The notes beneath the pieces are model-generated. The model saw only the letters and a program-made list of their open reading frames with translations. It did no database searches and was not told the DNA's origin. From Gammaproteobacteria bacterium (GTDB lineage: Bacteria > Pseudomonadota > Gammaproteobacteria > Steroidobacterales > Woeseiaceae): a stretch of DNA of 64,000 nucleotides. The position numbers were made by a program, and so were the translations under genes. Positions 26,979-34,410 of the stretch are shown piece after piece; position 1 is the first letter of the stretch; every line of letters begins with the position of its first letter. The DNA lies in the NCBI GenBank assembly GCA_029861535.1, contig JAOTZC010000002.1, positions 164,668 to 228,667 on the forward strand. Reading direction: 5' to 3'.

Positions 26979-27596
26979 ATGGAAAAAAATGTCAAAAAAG
27001 ACTTGACAACTTCACTGCCGCAACCATACATCGTCACTATGGCTGTGTATTTATTGGATGGTGGCCGGCAGCCTGTCGACAGCGAAGACGTAGCCATGAA
27101 GTGCCATGAGCTTGCGCCCGGACGATTTTCTTGGCGGAAGTACCCTGAGCAGATCAATTTGGACAATGTTCGTCGGAACTTGGTGTGGGCCAGAACACCA
27201 GAATTCGGCTCAATGCTCAAAGGGTCAATTACGGACGGTTGGACTCTCACACCGTCAGGCCTCGACTGGGCGACCAAGAATCACAAAGCTGTGGAATCTG
27301 TTGATCTACGGAAGGCTCATCCGCCTTCTAGAACACAATCAGGACAGGACGCGCGCCTAAAAAGGGAGCGGTCTCGCATCAGATCCACTGAAGCATGGAC
27401 GAAATGGGCTGCAGGCGACGTTGATATCTCGTTGTCAGATGCTCAGGCGGTGTTCCGGATTGACAGTTACGCAACTGGCCGAATGCAAGATCTCAAAATT
27501 AACCGAGTTGAGCTTCTGTTTGACGGTGACATGGAGATTAGAGAATTTTTGAGTGCAGCTCGTTCTGTGCTCGATAAAGATGGAGATAGCAAATGA
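26979..27596 (+). CDS. Uncharacterised winged-helix-like protein of the island
   Basis: About 205 residues; I do not recognise a named family. The N-terminal 90 residues (YIVTMAVYLLDGGRQPVDSE ... GWTLTPSGLDWATKN) have the pattern of a winged helix that ends in a Thr-Pro-x-Gly wing, as in many restriction-associated proteins. The C-terminal half is basic then acidic and probably helical. Start ATG 26979, or TTG 26958, which directly abuts the divergent gene. The stop overlaps the GHKL ATPase gene by four bases (ATGA), so the two are translated together and the protein is probably its partner or regulator. Confidence 0.6.
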   Translation: MEKNVKKDLTTSLPQPYIVTMAVYLLDGGRQPVDSEDVAMKCHELAPGRFSWRKYPEQINLDNVRRNLVWARTPEFGSMLKGSITDGWTLTPSGLDWATKNHKAVESVDLRKAHPPSRTQSGQDARLKRERSRIRSTEAWTKWAAGDVDISLSDAQAVFRIDSYATGRMQDLKINRVELLFDGDMEIREFLSAARSVLDKDGDSK

Positions 27597-29239
27597 ACGC
27601 AACGGCAGAACTAAAAGTCACCTCTCATGTCGGTCGCGATTTACTGCAGAGTGCTGCTTCTTTTAAAACTGAAGCTGCCGTAGTTTGGGAATATGTCGTG
27701 AACAGTCTTCAGTACATCGACCCTGGTGTATCGCCACATGTGCAAATAGATGTCAGGCCCAGATTGAGGCGAATCGAGATTGACGATAATGGTCGGGGTA
27801 TGGACGAAGCTGGGCTTGACCATTTTTTCCAGATGCACGCAGAGAATTTGGACCGAAAATCTGGTCAAGCAGGTCGTGGAAAATTTGGTACGGGCAAGTC
27901 TGCAGCGTTTGGAATAGCTGACAGGCTCCGTATCGAAACTCGAAGAAGTGGCCTGCTAAATATTGTAGAACTCGATCGCCTTGCAGTCGTCAACTCGGAA
28001 GGAGACGATATTCCAGTTGACTGGCAAACCAAGAATGAAGAAACCAGTGAGCCAAATGGCACAAAAGTGATTATTGACGGTGTTCTTCTACCCCGTATTA
28101 GAACAGCGCCAGTTATTGAATACATCGAAAGGCATCTTCAAGCATTTCGAACCATTTCTCCCAGGGTCGCTGTTAACGATCACGTTTGCGAGTACAGGGA
28201 GCCGTCCGTTGCACTGATCAGGCAGTTTAAGCCCAGTGATGAACAGAGAGAAGTAATCGGTGATGCTGTACTAACAGTCAAAGTCTCAAGAACGCCGCTG
28301 GAGGAGTCTGAGCAGGGCATCTCAGTGACAGCGGGCCTTGGAAACTTGGTAGCGGTAGAGACGTGTGGAATTGAAAGAAAGGAGTTCGGAAACTATTTAT
28401 TCGGCGAGATTGATGTACCAGTTTTGGAGACATCTGAAAGTTCTATTGCGCCCTACGATGCGTCTAGATCTTTGGAGCTAAACCCGCAGCACCCCACAGT
28501 ACGGGTTTTACTATCGTACGTAGGCGCCAAAATGGAGGAGATTCGGCGAGAGCAGGTGGCTGAGTACAAAGAAGCCAAGAAAACAGAAGAGGCCAGGCGA
28601 TTGGCAAGCGAGGCAAACCGAATAGCAGAGGTACTGAACGAAGATTTTCGACGAATGAAGGAGCGCCTGCAGGAAATAAGATCAGCTGCGGCAAAGCCCG
28701 GAAATGCAACTTCCCTCTTTGGTTCTTCAGAGAGCGGCGATGACGAGACCAGTGAATGGATCGCAGGCACACAGGAACCCGGAGTCCTCGATAAATCTGA
28801 TGGCGCAGGTGGAGAGGCCGACAAGCAGGGGCAGAATGCGCCAGAAATACCTCGTAAAGGTGTTCCGTCACCAGACGGCATAGATCCGCTCGATCCAGTC
28901 GGTGGCGACGGTCAAAAGCGCCGTAAGCCAAAAGGTGGATTCTCGGTGGAGTATGATAATTTAGGAAAGGACGAGTATCGATCTCGTTACGACCCAACGA
29001 AAATGGCAATTATTATCAATCTGGATCACGTAACGATCGCAAGTGCGGGCGCGGGCAGAGGTATAGAAGACCCAGCTTTCAGACGGCTATCCTATGAGAT
29101 AGCATTTTCAGAGTACTCGATGGCACTCGGCTACGAAATGGCACAGCAGGATCCAGCGATACCAGCGGATGACCTGCTATATGAAGTGAGATCAACATTG
29201 AATCGGATTGCTGGAGCATCAGCCGCGTTGTACAGGTAA
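27593..29239 (+). CDS. GHKL (HSP90/MutL/MORC-like) ATPase
   Basis: A 548-residue protein with the full Bergerat ATP-binding fold: N-box with Glu33 and Asn37 (VVWEYVVNSLQYI), G1 DDNGRGMD (64-71), G2 GRGKFGTGKSAAFG (94-107) and the Gly-Thr strand PNGTKVIIDG. A second transducer-like domain, a coiled coil (about 310-360) and an acidic/Gly-rich linker follow, then a compact C-terminal domain with AIIINLDHVTIASAGAG and FRRLSYEIAFSEYSMALGYE. There are no histidine-kinase phosphoacceptor features. Stand-alone GHKL ATPases of this MORC/paraMORC type are known in restriction-like and anti-phage loci. The gene is coupled to the upstream small gene. Confidence 0.75.
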   Translation: MNATAELKVTSHVGRDLLQSAASFKTEAAVVWEYVVNSLQYIDPGVSPHVQIDVRPRLRRIEIDDNGRGMDEAGLDHFFQMHAENLDRKSGQAGRGKFGTGKSAAFGIADRLRIETRRSGLLNIVELDRLAVVNSEGDDIPVDWQTKNEETSEPNGTKVIIDGVLLPRIRTAPVIEYIERHLQAFRTISPRVAVNDHVCEYREPSVALIRQFKPSDEQREVIGDAVLTVKVSRTPLEESEQGISVTAGLGNLVAVETCGIERKEFGNYLFGEIDVPVLETSESSIAPYDASRSLELNPQHPTVRVLLSYVGAKMEEIRREQVAEYKEAKKTEEARRLASEANRIAEVLNEDFRRMKERLQEIRSAAAKPGNATSLFGSSESGDDETSEWIAGTQEPGVLDKSDGAGGEADKQGQNAPEIPRKGVPSPDGIDPLDPVGGDGQKRRKPKGGFSVEYDNLGKDEYRSRYDPTKMAIIINLDHVTIASAGAGRGIEDPAFRRLSYEIAFSEYSMALGYEMAQQDPAIPADDLLYEVRSTLNRIAGASAALYR

Positions 29240-29347
29240 CCGATTCGGTCTGATTTCGGATGAGCTGGTCGCGCTTGCGAACATTCGCCCACCGCTCCAA
29301 CAGCAAGACGAGTATCAGAGCTTCCGATCTGGGCTACGGACAGGGGT

Positions 29348-29428
29348 CTAAGGCCGTTTGATCTGGCCGTGGCGTCGAACTGCCGGATAGCCCTTCGCGT
29401 TCTTCGTCGTTAGGTATCCTTTGCTCAT
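29348..29428 (-). CDS. Possible 26-residue small protein
   Basis: A tiny reading frame, MSKGYLTTKNAKGYPAVRRH and six more residues, ends at TAG. It is worth listing only because it has a strong Shine-Dalgarno site, GAGGAG six bases before the ATG. The product would be basic. It could be a genuine small protein or the start of a decayed gene; no family is recognised. Confidence 0.25.
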   Translation of the reverse strand: MSKGYLTTKNAKGYPAVRRHGQIKRP

Positions 29429-29563
29429 GCTTGTCTCCTCATACAAATGGGAGACGCCGCGAAGCAAGTTAGTACGAATATTTTCTCCCGCGAACGCCCC
29501 TCAAACCGACCTTAAGCACTTGAATCGCGGATGGAAGCCACTGTCTGAGTATGGCAGTTGCCG

Positions 29564-29642
29564 AATGTCCGCTTTGACCAAGAGCGGTCATTAGATCAGG
29601 CCAAATTCAGCTAAATCGAATGGCAGCTAACGGCCAAAAGCC
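29564..29642. repeat. Dispersed inverted-repeat element, copy a
   Basis: Block 1 is the hairpin AATGTCCGCTTTGACC... ending AGCGGTCATT (29564-29592; one arm mismatch). Block 2 is GGCAGCTAACGGCCAAAAGC at 29622-29641. The same two blocks recur at copies b, c and e, always between accessory genes. Confidence 0.7.
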
Positions 29643-30145
29643 GATATCACAACACGGTTCAGATAAGTGATTTGCGAGGCGATAATCAAGTCCTTCGTTT
29701 TGCTTTTGTGAAAGTTGTTGTTGATGGCTCGCTATGTCGGAGAATGCCTATTGTTCAGCCAGCCGCCCTGGCCCAAAGACGAGACCCTGCCCTTCAGCTA
29801 TCACCCCGTGCCGGACATCGCCTGAGCCGATGTCCGAAGATTGCGTTCGGCGGGGCGAGGGCCAGAGCGCCGGCATCCCGCTCAATGATGAGGCAAAGCG
29901 GCCGGCTCGGCCGCAACTTCATGCCGTGACGACTTGGGCTCCGCTGGGCACTCGCTCTTTCGGCCTCCAGACCAGGATTCAGCGACCATTTTCCGCACCC
30001 CGGGCTTCAACGAAGCGATAGAATCCCCTAACCTTCCATCGACAAGAAACCCCGCGAACGATTTCCAATCGTCCTGTCCCCTGAAGACATGAGGGCCGGA
30101 AACGGCCGCAGGAAGTATGTACCCATTGCCGAAATAGGAGACTCC

Positions 30146-30970
30146 ATGCGCAAACAGCGAATTATCTCGATAGGTGCCTTACTCGCGGTATTTTTTGTAT
30201 CCGGCGCAGCCGGCGCTCACGACCTGACCGAAGTTCTGGCCGCCATTGCCAATGGCGACCACCGCTCTGCGGAACACAAAGCGCGTAACAAGTACCGCCA
30301 CCCGGCCGAGACTCTGGTTTTCTTTGGCATCAGAGAACATATGACGGTCGCGGAGATCTCCCCCGGCGGCGGCGGATGGTACACCGAGATTCTGGCGCCC
30401 TTTCTCAGAGACAAAGGCACCTTGTATGCGGGCAGCTATGATCCCGAAGCGGAGGAAGATTATTACCGCAGAAATGCCAAACGGTTCGATCAAAAGCTGG
30501 CCGCCGCCCCTGAGATCTACGATCACGTCATTACAACCGTATTTGATCCTCCGCATAAGCTGGAGGCCGCACCGCCGGCGAGTGCCGACCTAGTGCTGAC
30601 TTTTCGCAATTTGCACAACTGGATGGAAGACGGCGATGCGCATGCCGCCATGAAGGGTATGTACCGGATCACGAAACCGGGCGGCGTGCTGGGTCTGGTG
30701 CAGCATCGGGGGGCTCCCTCTAGCCGACAGGATCCCGCGGCGGAATCCGGCTATATCCGCGAGGACGTCGTGATCGAACTCGCCGAGTCCGTGGGCTTTC
30801 GTTATCTGGCCAGCAGTGAAATCAATGCAAATCCAAAAGACGGCAAAGATCACCCGGAAGGCGTGTGGACCTTACCTCCAGCATTCGAACTCGAGGATGT
30901 GGATCGTGCTAAATATTCAGCCATCGGCGAAAGCGATCGGATGACATTGAAATTCGTCAAGCCCGAATGA
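30146..30970 (+). CDS. Exported class I SAM-dependent methyltransferase-like protein
   Basis: A 274-residue protein with a clear signal peptide (IISIGALLAVFFVSGAAG, cleavage near GAHDL). I chose ATG 30146 because AGGAG at 30136-30140 precedes it. The methyltransferase fold is seen in MTVAEISPGGGGWYTEILAP (motif I, Gly-rich), LYAGSYDPE and DLVLTFRNLHNWM (motif IV), with YRITKPGGVLGLVQHR after it. This secreted methyltransferase family is widespread in proteobacteria, although S-adenosylmethionine is not known to be plentiful in the periplasm, so the real ligand or reaction is uncertain. It stands alone between repeat copies a and b. Confidence 0.8.
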   Translation: MRKQRIISIGALLAVFFVSGAAGAHDLTEVLAAIANGDHRSAEHKARNKYRHPAETLVFFGIREHMTVAEISPGGGGWYTEILAPFLRDKGTLYAGSYDPEAEEDYYRRNAKRFDQKLAAAPEIYDHVITTVFDPPHKLEAAPPASADLVLTFRNLHNWMEDGDAHAAMKGMYRITKPGGVLGLVQHRGAPSSRQDPAAESGYIREDVVIELAESVGFRYLASSEINANPKDGKDHPEGVWTLPPAFELEDVDRAKYSAIGESDRMTLKFVKPE

Positions 30971-30996
30971 GCTGCGACTTAATTCTTGCCAATCGC

Positions 30997-31076
30997 AATG
31001 TCCGCTTCCGCCAAGAGCCGTCATTCAAAGCGATGGAAAATCGATAAAATGACAGGCCGCTAACGGCCAGAAGCGG
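30997..31076. repeat. Dispersed inverted-repeat element, copy b
   Basis: Block 1 (AATGTCCGCTTCCGCC... GTCATT) spans 30997-31025 and block 2 (GGCCGCTAACGGCCAGAAGC) begins at 31055. The element starts 26 bases after the methyltransferase stop codon. Confidence 0.7.
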
Positions 31077-31226
31077 AAGTTCACTGGATGAGAAAAACCC
31101 GGCGCACGACCGAGAGTTGTCTGATTCTCAGGGCGTGCACCAGATAGGCGAGATGTGGGTGCGGTCTTGGGCCGTCATCGGGACGTCTTCCGGCATGGTG
31201 ATCCCGAAGCTCTTGTCAGTACCGTA

Positions 31227-31258
31227 GCGAACACCGGGAATTGTAACCCGGTGTTCGC
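31227..31258 (-). terminator. Perfect 12-bp hairpin after the amidohydrolase gene
   Basis: GCGAACACCGGG (31227-31238) pairs perfectly with CCCGGTGTTCGC (31247-31258) around AATTGTAA. It lies 26 bases past the amidohydrolase stop. There is no clear T-run on the minus strand, so it may be a transcript-end stabiliser rather than a classic terminator. Confidence 0.5.
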
Positions 31259-31284
31259 CCAGACATTGCCGACCCGCGTTCGGC

Positions 31285-32892
31285 TCAGTCGAACCATCCC
31301 TCGGCGTCAAGCTGCTGCCAGATCAGCTTGACTGCCTCGCCACCTTTTCTGGCGACGCGCGCGAAATTATCGGCCACGAATCGACCGTCGAAGACCTGGA
31401 TGTTGCCATCGGTCATGACGAGACGGGTCGACAGGCCGTTAGCGTAGAGCAGATTGTTCAGCGGCTCAGGCGGTAATGTGCCGACCCCCACCAGCGGTCC
31501 GCTGACCTCGATACCGACGAGATCGGCCTTCGCGCCGGGCGCAATGCGCCCCACGTCTTCGCGCCGCAGGCCGTCTGCGGCAACCAGCGTGGCCCCGCGA
31601 ATAGCATCCCACATCGACGGCCGCTGCAGTGGAATGGAGCTGGTGGATGCGATTAGCGAGTGGCGCGCCTGTCCGTAGAGCACCGCCAGCTTGAGATTCT
31701 CGACATAGTCGTTCGAGTGCGTATCGATGCCGATATTCACATTCATCCCGGCAGCCAGCGCCTCCGGGTAGGGTTGGGTGCCGCCGCCGGCGCCGCCGGC
31801 CGACGGGCAGTGCGCGTAGACTCCGCCGCCTGCGTTGAGTATCGGCGGGTCCACGACGAAATCTAGACCGCTCATGTGGGCTCCGAACAAGGGGCCGTTG
31901 AAGAAACCGAACTGATTGCACCACTCGGTTGGGGTAACGCCCCAGAGACGCTTGACGGTGTCAGTTTCACGGGAGGACTGGGATAGATGGATGTGGATGC
32001 CATTCCCCAGCTCCGCGGCACCCGCCGCATAGGCCATCATCGTTTCGGGTGTCTGGGTATCCGTGGCGTGGGGCGTCATCTGCGGCAGGATCCTGCCATC
32101 GTCGACACCGTTTACGCTGCGTGCAAATTCAAGGTTGGCCTGGATCTCGGCGAGCGTTCCGGGCACGGAGTCGAACAGCGCCTGATCATCGGCCCGAAAC
32201 CAGATCGGAAACAGCCGCGCGATGCCAGGCACCATGCCTCCGGGGTAACCTCTGACGCCCCATTTGCGGGCAACTCGCACATACGACTGGGCCTGACGCA
32301 GGCTGAGGCTCATCTCTATGTGCGTTGTCGAGCCACCTAGCAGCAGCTCCGCGACGTTGAAGGCTGTGAGCGCATCCAATTCGGCGTCCGAGAGAGTCTC
32401 GACAAGTTCCAGAGGTCTAGCGAAGGACCGCCCCATCTCGATAATGCCGCGCGTCGGTGTAGCGCTGCACGCGTGGGTATGTCCCGATATAAAGCCCGGG
32501 ACCACGAACTGGGTGCTGGCGTCCAGGCGGCGGAACCCACGAATACGTCCCTGTCTAACTTCCTCAATGTAGCCGTTGCGGACGAGTATCGAAACGTCCC
32601 GCATCACTTTGAGCTCGCCGGCGTCGTATATGAGAGCCTGCCCGGCCTCGACGACGAAGGCGCCGGATGGGACGTGGTGTGGCCCGCGGCCGGTCCCGGG
32701 CTGATTGTCGGGGCGGCCATGGGCAGCCGCCGTCAGCGGTGACGCCGCGAGAGGCGCCACGAGGGCGGCTTTCAGAAAATTTCGTCGGCCGTCGTTGGCG
32801 ATGTCCGTATCACGGTCGCCGCGCGCTGCAGCTGTGCAGACAAAACAGGCGCCAGTGTGATCGCTGGTGGTGCCATGATCATGAGTTGACAT
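31285..32892 (-). CDS. Tat-exported amidohydrolase (ATZ/TRZ-like metal-dependent hydrolase)
   Basis: About 535 residues. The N-terminus has a twin-arginine signal (GRRNFLKAALVAPLAASPL, near residues 36-54), so the folded metalloenzyme goes to the periplasm through Tat. The amidohydrolase barrel starts at FVVPGFISGHTHACSA (His-x-His metal ligands) and continues with later His ligands (MSGLDFV... and VNIGIDTHSNDYV with the catalytic-region Asp/His). The C-terminal ADLVGIEVSGPLVGVGTLPPE closes the composite sandwich. The substrate is unknown; relatives deaminate or dechlorinate ring compounds. I chose ATG 32892, with AGGAG seven bases upstream. A riboswitch-like element lies in the leader. Confidence 0.85.
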   Translation of the reverse strand: MSTHDHGTTSDHTGACFVCTAAARGDRDTDIANDGRRNFLKAALVAPLAASPLTAAAHGRPDNQPGTGRGPHHVPSGAFVVEAGQALIYDAGELKVMRDVSILVRNGYIEEVRQGRIRGFRRLDASTQFVVPGFISGHTHACSATPTRGIIEMGRSFARPLELVETLSDAELDALTAFNVAELLLGGSTTHIEMSLSLRQAQSYVRVARKWGVRGYPGGMVPGIARLFPIWFRADDQALFDSVPGTLAEIQANLEFARSVNGVDDGRILPQMTPHATDTQTPETMMAYAAGAAELGNGIHIHLSQSSRETDTVKRLWGVTPTEWCNQFGFFNGPLFGAHMSGLDFVVDPPILNAGGGVYAHCPSAGGAGGGTQPYPEALAAGMNVNIGIDTHSNDYVENLKLAVLYGQARHSLIASTSSIPLQRPSMWDAIRGATLVAADGLRREDVGRIAPGAKADLVGIEVSGPLVGVGTLPPEPLNNLLYANGLSTRLVMTDGNIQVFDGRFVADNFARVARKGGEAVKLIWQQLDAEGWFD

Positions 32893-32948
32893 CGTTCTTC
32901 TCCTCAATTCTTTTCGAATTCACTTAGACTGTGTAATTAACTTGTCAG

Positions 32949-32994
32949 CACCGCTTTTCGTCCCTGTCTTTGGGCAGGTTTGCCTTTATCGGTG
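32949..32994 (-). promoter_or_regulatory. c-di-GMP-I (GEMM)-like leader element, 5' domain
   Basis: Read on the minus strand, the segment has CACCG, GGCAAACC, hairpin CCTG...CAGG with an AAA-containing loop, GGGACGAAAAGC and closing CGGTG. GGCAAACC and GGGACGnAAAGC are the conserved junction parts of GEMM-I. The second hairpin (P3) of a full riboswitch is not evident, so this is either a truncated relative or a look-alike. It lies 57 bases before the amidohydrolase start. Confidence 0.4.
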
Positions 32995-33168
32995 ATGTGC
33001 AATAAGCGTAGTCTAAACTAAACAATTTGCCAGTTTTTGCGTGCGATTGTTGCTAGCCAACTAGGTCCGCTTTGGGTCAGTAGTGGCCCTTCAGGACAAT
33101 AATAACCTACCGTCCGCTTTGAAGCGTGCTGCGGACATTCGGTAGTCTGATATCGAGAGTCCCAGTCT

Positions 33169-33251
33169 GAATGACCGCTTTCACCTAAAGCGGTCGTTCA
33201 TGCAGCACCAATATCGACAATATTAAAGGCAGCGAACGGCCAAAAGCAGCC
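33169..33251. repeat. Dispersed inverted-repeat element, copy c
   Basis: Block 1 is a near-perfect hairpin, GAATGACCGCTTT / AAAGCGGTCGTTC (33169-33199, one mismatch). Block 2 is GGCAGCGAACGGCCAAAAGC (33228-33247). A related half-unit, GTCCGCTTTGGGTCAGTAG, lies at 33065-33083. The rest of the 366-base gap to the amidohydrolase gene holds its leader. Confidence 0.7.
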
Positions 33252-33259
33252 ACTGCGAC

Positions 33260-33577
33260 TTACTCATCAATAACCTGACGACGACGCACCTCGCTGTAGC
33301 GCATATAGTTAAGGTTACCGATTGATTCCAACGTGCCCCGCTCGACCAGTTCACGGACCCGCTGTGCGTAATAGACATCGGGCACACCTTCGAAAGTCGC
33401 CATGAGTTTATCTGTCATCGTAAAACCGACTACAGCCGCGACCTTCCGCCAACAGTTATTGCAGTTCGCGAGCAGCGCTTTATCTAGTTCGACGACTTGT
33501 TCGTCGGAAAGTGCTTTTACAACAGCCAGCTGCTCAACGGTAAGCGGTGGATCAGGCGTAACGTCATGAGAAGTCAT
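33260..33577 (-). CDS. DUF3658-like protein
   Basis: About 105 residues. The sequence LSDEQVVELDKALLANCNNC, KVAAVVGFTMTD and GVPDVYYAQRVRELVERGTLES, followed by NLNYMRYSEVRRRQVI, resembles the DUF3658 domain, a compact helical module sometimes attached to DUF1835. The function is unknown. I chose ATG 33577; another in-frame start at 33613 would add 12 residues. It stands alone between repeat copies c and d, the usual layout of this accessory stretch. Confidence 0.65.
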   Translation of the reverse strand: MTSHDVTPDPPLTVEQLAVVKALSDEQVVELDKALLANCNNCWRKVAAVVGFTMTDKLMATFEGVPDVYYAQRVRELVERGTLESIGNLNYMRYSEVRRRQVIDE

Positions 33578-33640
33578 TCCAGTTGACCCTGGTAGATTCG
33601 CGAAAGACTGCAATGGGTCAGCAGCGGCCAGTCGCTAGTT

Positions 33641-33676
33641 TAGCAGCCCAAGGGCTGCTAACGACCAGAAGCGGTC
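33641..33676. repeat. Dispersed inverted-repeat element, copy d
   Basis: TAGCAGCCC at 33641-33649 pairs perfectly with GGGCTGCTA at 33652-33660, and the second arm runs into ACGACCAGAAGCGGTCAG, a variant of block 2 (normally TAACGGCCAGAAGCGG). A block 1 remnant, AATGGGTCAGCAGCGGCCAG, begins at 33612. Confidence 0.55.
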
Positions 33677-33690
33677 AGCGCGGCGATTTG

Positions 33691-34062
33691 TTAGGCGGTG
33701 GCGTACATAATCAAGAACTTCACGGCGATTGCAAACATGCTCACAAGAATCAAGAGTTTAATCAGCACGGGTAGCATCGCTCTCACAGAATTCTTGGGCT
33801 GCAAAGATGATCTAATGTCCGATATTTCACTTGGCGATCGCTTAACTTGAACCTCGTGATCTGGATTACTTAGCCACATGATCGCATCGTTGTATTGCCG
33901 TTCGACGATGACACAAAGTGCGGCTCCTGATGGGCCCGAAATGGGACCGCCAGCCCATTCCTCATTCTTACCCGAAACGAAGGTGGCAATCCCTCTGTCC
34001 TCAAGCATCCGACCCACGTCTTCGGCTTCCTGTGCAGTATGAAAGTGTTGCAAGATTCGCAT
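33691..34062 (-). CDS. DUF2007-like signalling protein with C-terminal membrane helix
   Basis: A 123-residue protein. The N-terminus, MRILQHFHTAQEAEDVGRML then EDRGIATFV, has the DUF2007 (putative signal-transducing, ferredoxin-like) pattern. The C-terminus has one membrane helix (PVLIKLLILVSMFAIAVKFL). On its own strand GTTAGGC lies four bases before the ATG, and the stop codon is inside GCCTAAC. Those are the edge sequences of integron gene cassettes, so the gene may have arrived as one; no integrase is in the window. Confidence 0.6.
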   Translation of the reverse strand: MRILQHFHTAQEAEDVGRMLEDRGIATFVSGKNEEWAGGPISGPSGAALCVIVERQYNDAIMWLSNPDHEVQVKRSPSEISDIRSSLQPKNSVRAMLPVLIKLLILVSMFAIAVKFLIMYATA

Positions 34063-34235
34063 TGCGGCCTAACTCGTCACCGAGGGACAAAAGTGTCGCA
34101 TGGCATGCCCAGTATTGGCTAACCGCGAATGGCGGCTTTGGGTATTAAGTAGCCCTTGTCAGTCATTCTAGCGTAATGGCCGCTTCTGAGCGCATAGTGG
34201 ACGTACTCGAATAGGATTTCAGGTCATCTGGGACC

Positions 34236-34321
34236 GAACGTCTGCTCTAGCCAATTGCGGTCATTCAAGTTCGAGGAATCTTGGCCAATCAAGGGGCAAC
34301 TAACGGCCAGAAGCAGCCGTT
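34236..34321. repeat. Dispersed inverted-repeat element, copy e
   Basis: Block 1 (GAACGTCTGCTCTAGCC... GCGGTCATTC) spans 34236-34266 and block 2 (GGCAACTAACGGCCAGAAGC) lies near 34295-34314. A further half-unit (GGCGGCTTTGGGTATTAAG) lies at 34131-34149. These fill most of the 348-base gap between neighbouring genes; nothing else is seen there. Confidence 0.65.
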
Positions 34322-34410
34322 CGATGAAGCAGCATCTGACTCTATTGGCCGACCGAGATGCGTTGAAGGCGGACCTCTCGAAACAGTCTAGATCAGCAAC
34401 GTGTCAATGC

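Larger units (their letters stand above)
29240..30145. other. Intergenic remnant region with repeat and broken coding fragments
   Basis: Roughly 900 bases with no convincing full gene. It holds a tiny ORF (29348-29428, listed separately), one copy of the dispersed inverted repeat (29564-29642) and a 33-residue open stretch, 29724-29825, whose end (PPWPKDETLPFSYHPVPDIA) has amino acid usage like a real protein C-terminus, suggesting a truncated gene. Around 29830-30080 I see no feature until the ribosome-binding site of the methyltransferase gene. Confidence 0.5.

Noticed and set aside
29672..30021. Overlapping 85- and 95-residue plus-strand frames between repeat copy a and the methyltransferase gene
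   Set aside because: No ribosome-binding site, no recognisable domain and composition typical of non-coding GC-rich DNA.
31128..31310. Minus-strand frame with TIPGVRYGTDKSFGITMPED, possible fragment of a second protein
   Set aside because: The frame overlaps the amidohydrolase end, includes the perfect hairpin at 31227-31258, and has no ribosome-binding site. It could be a gene remnant, but the evidence is too thin to list.
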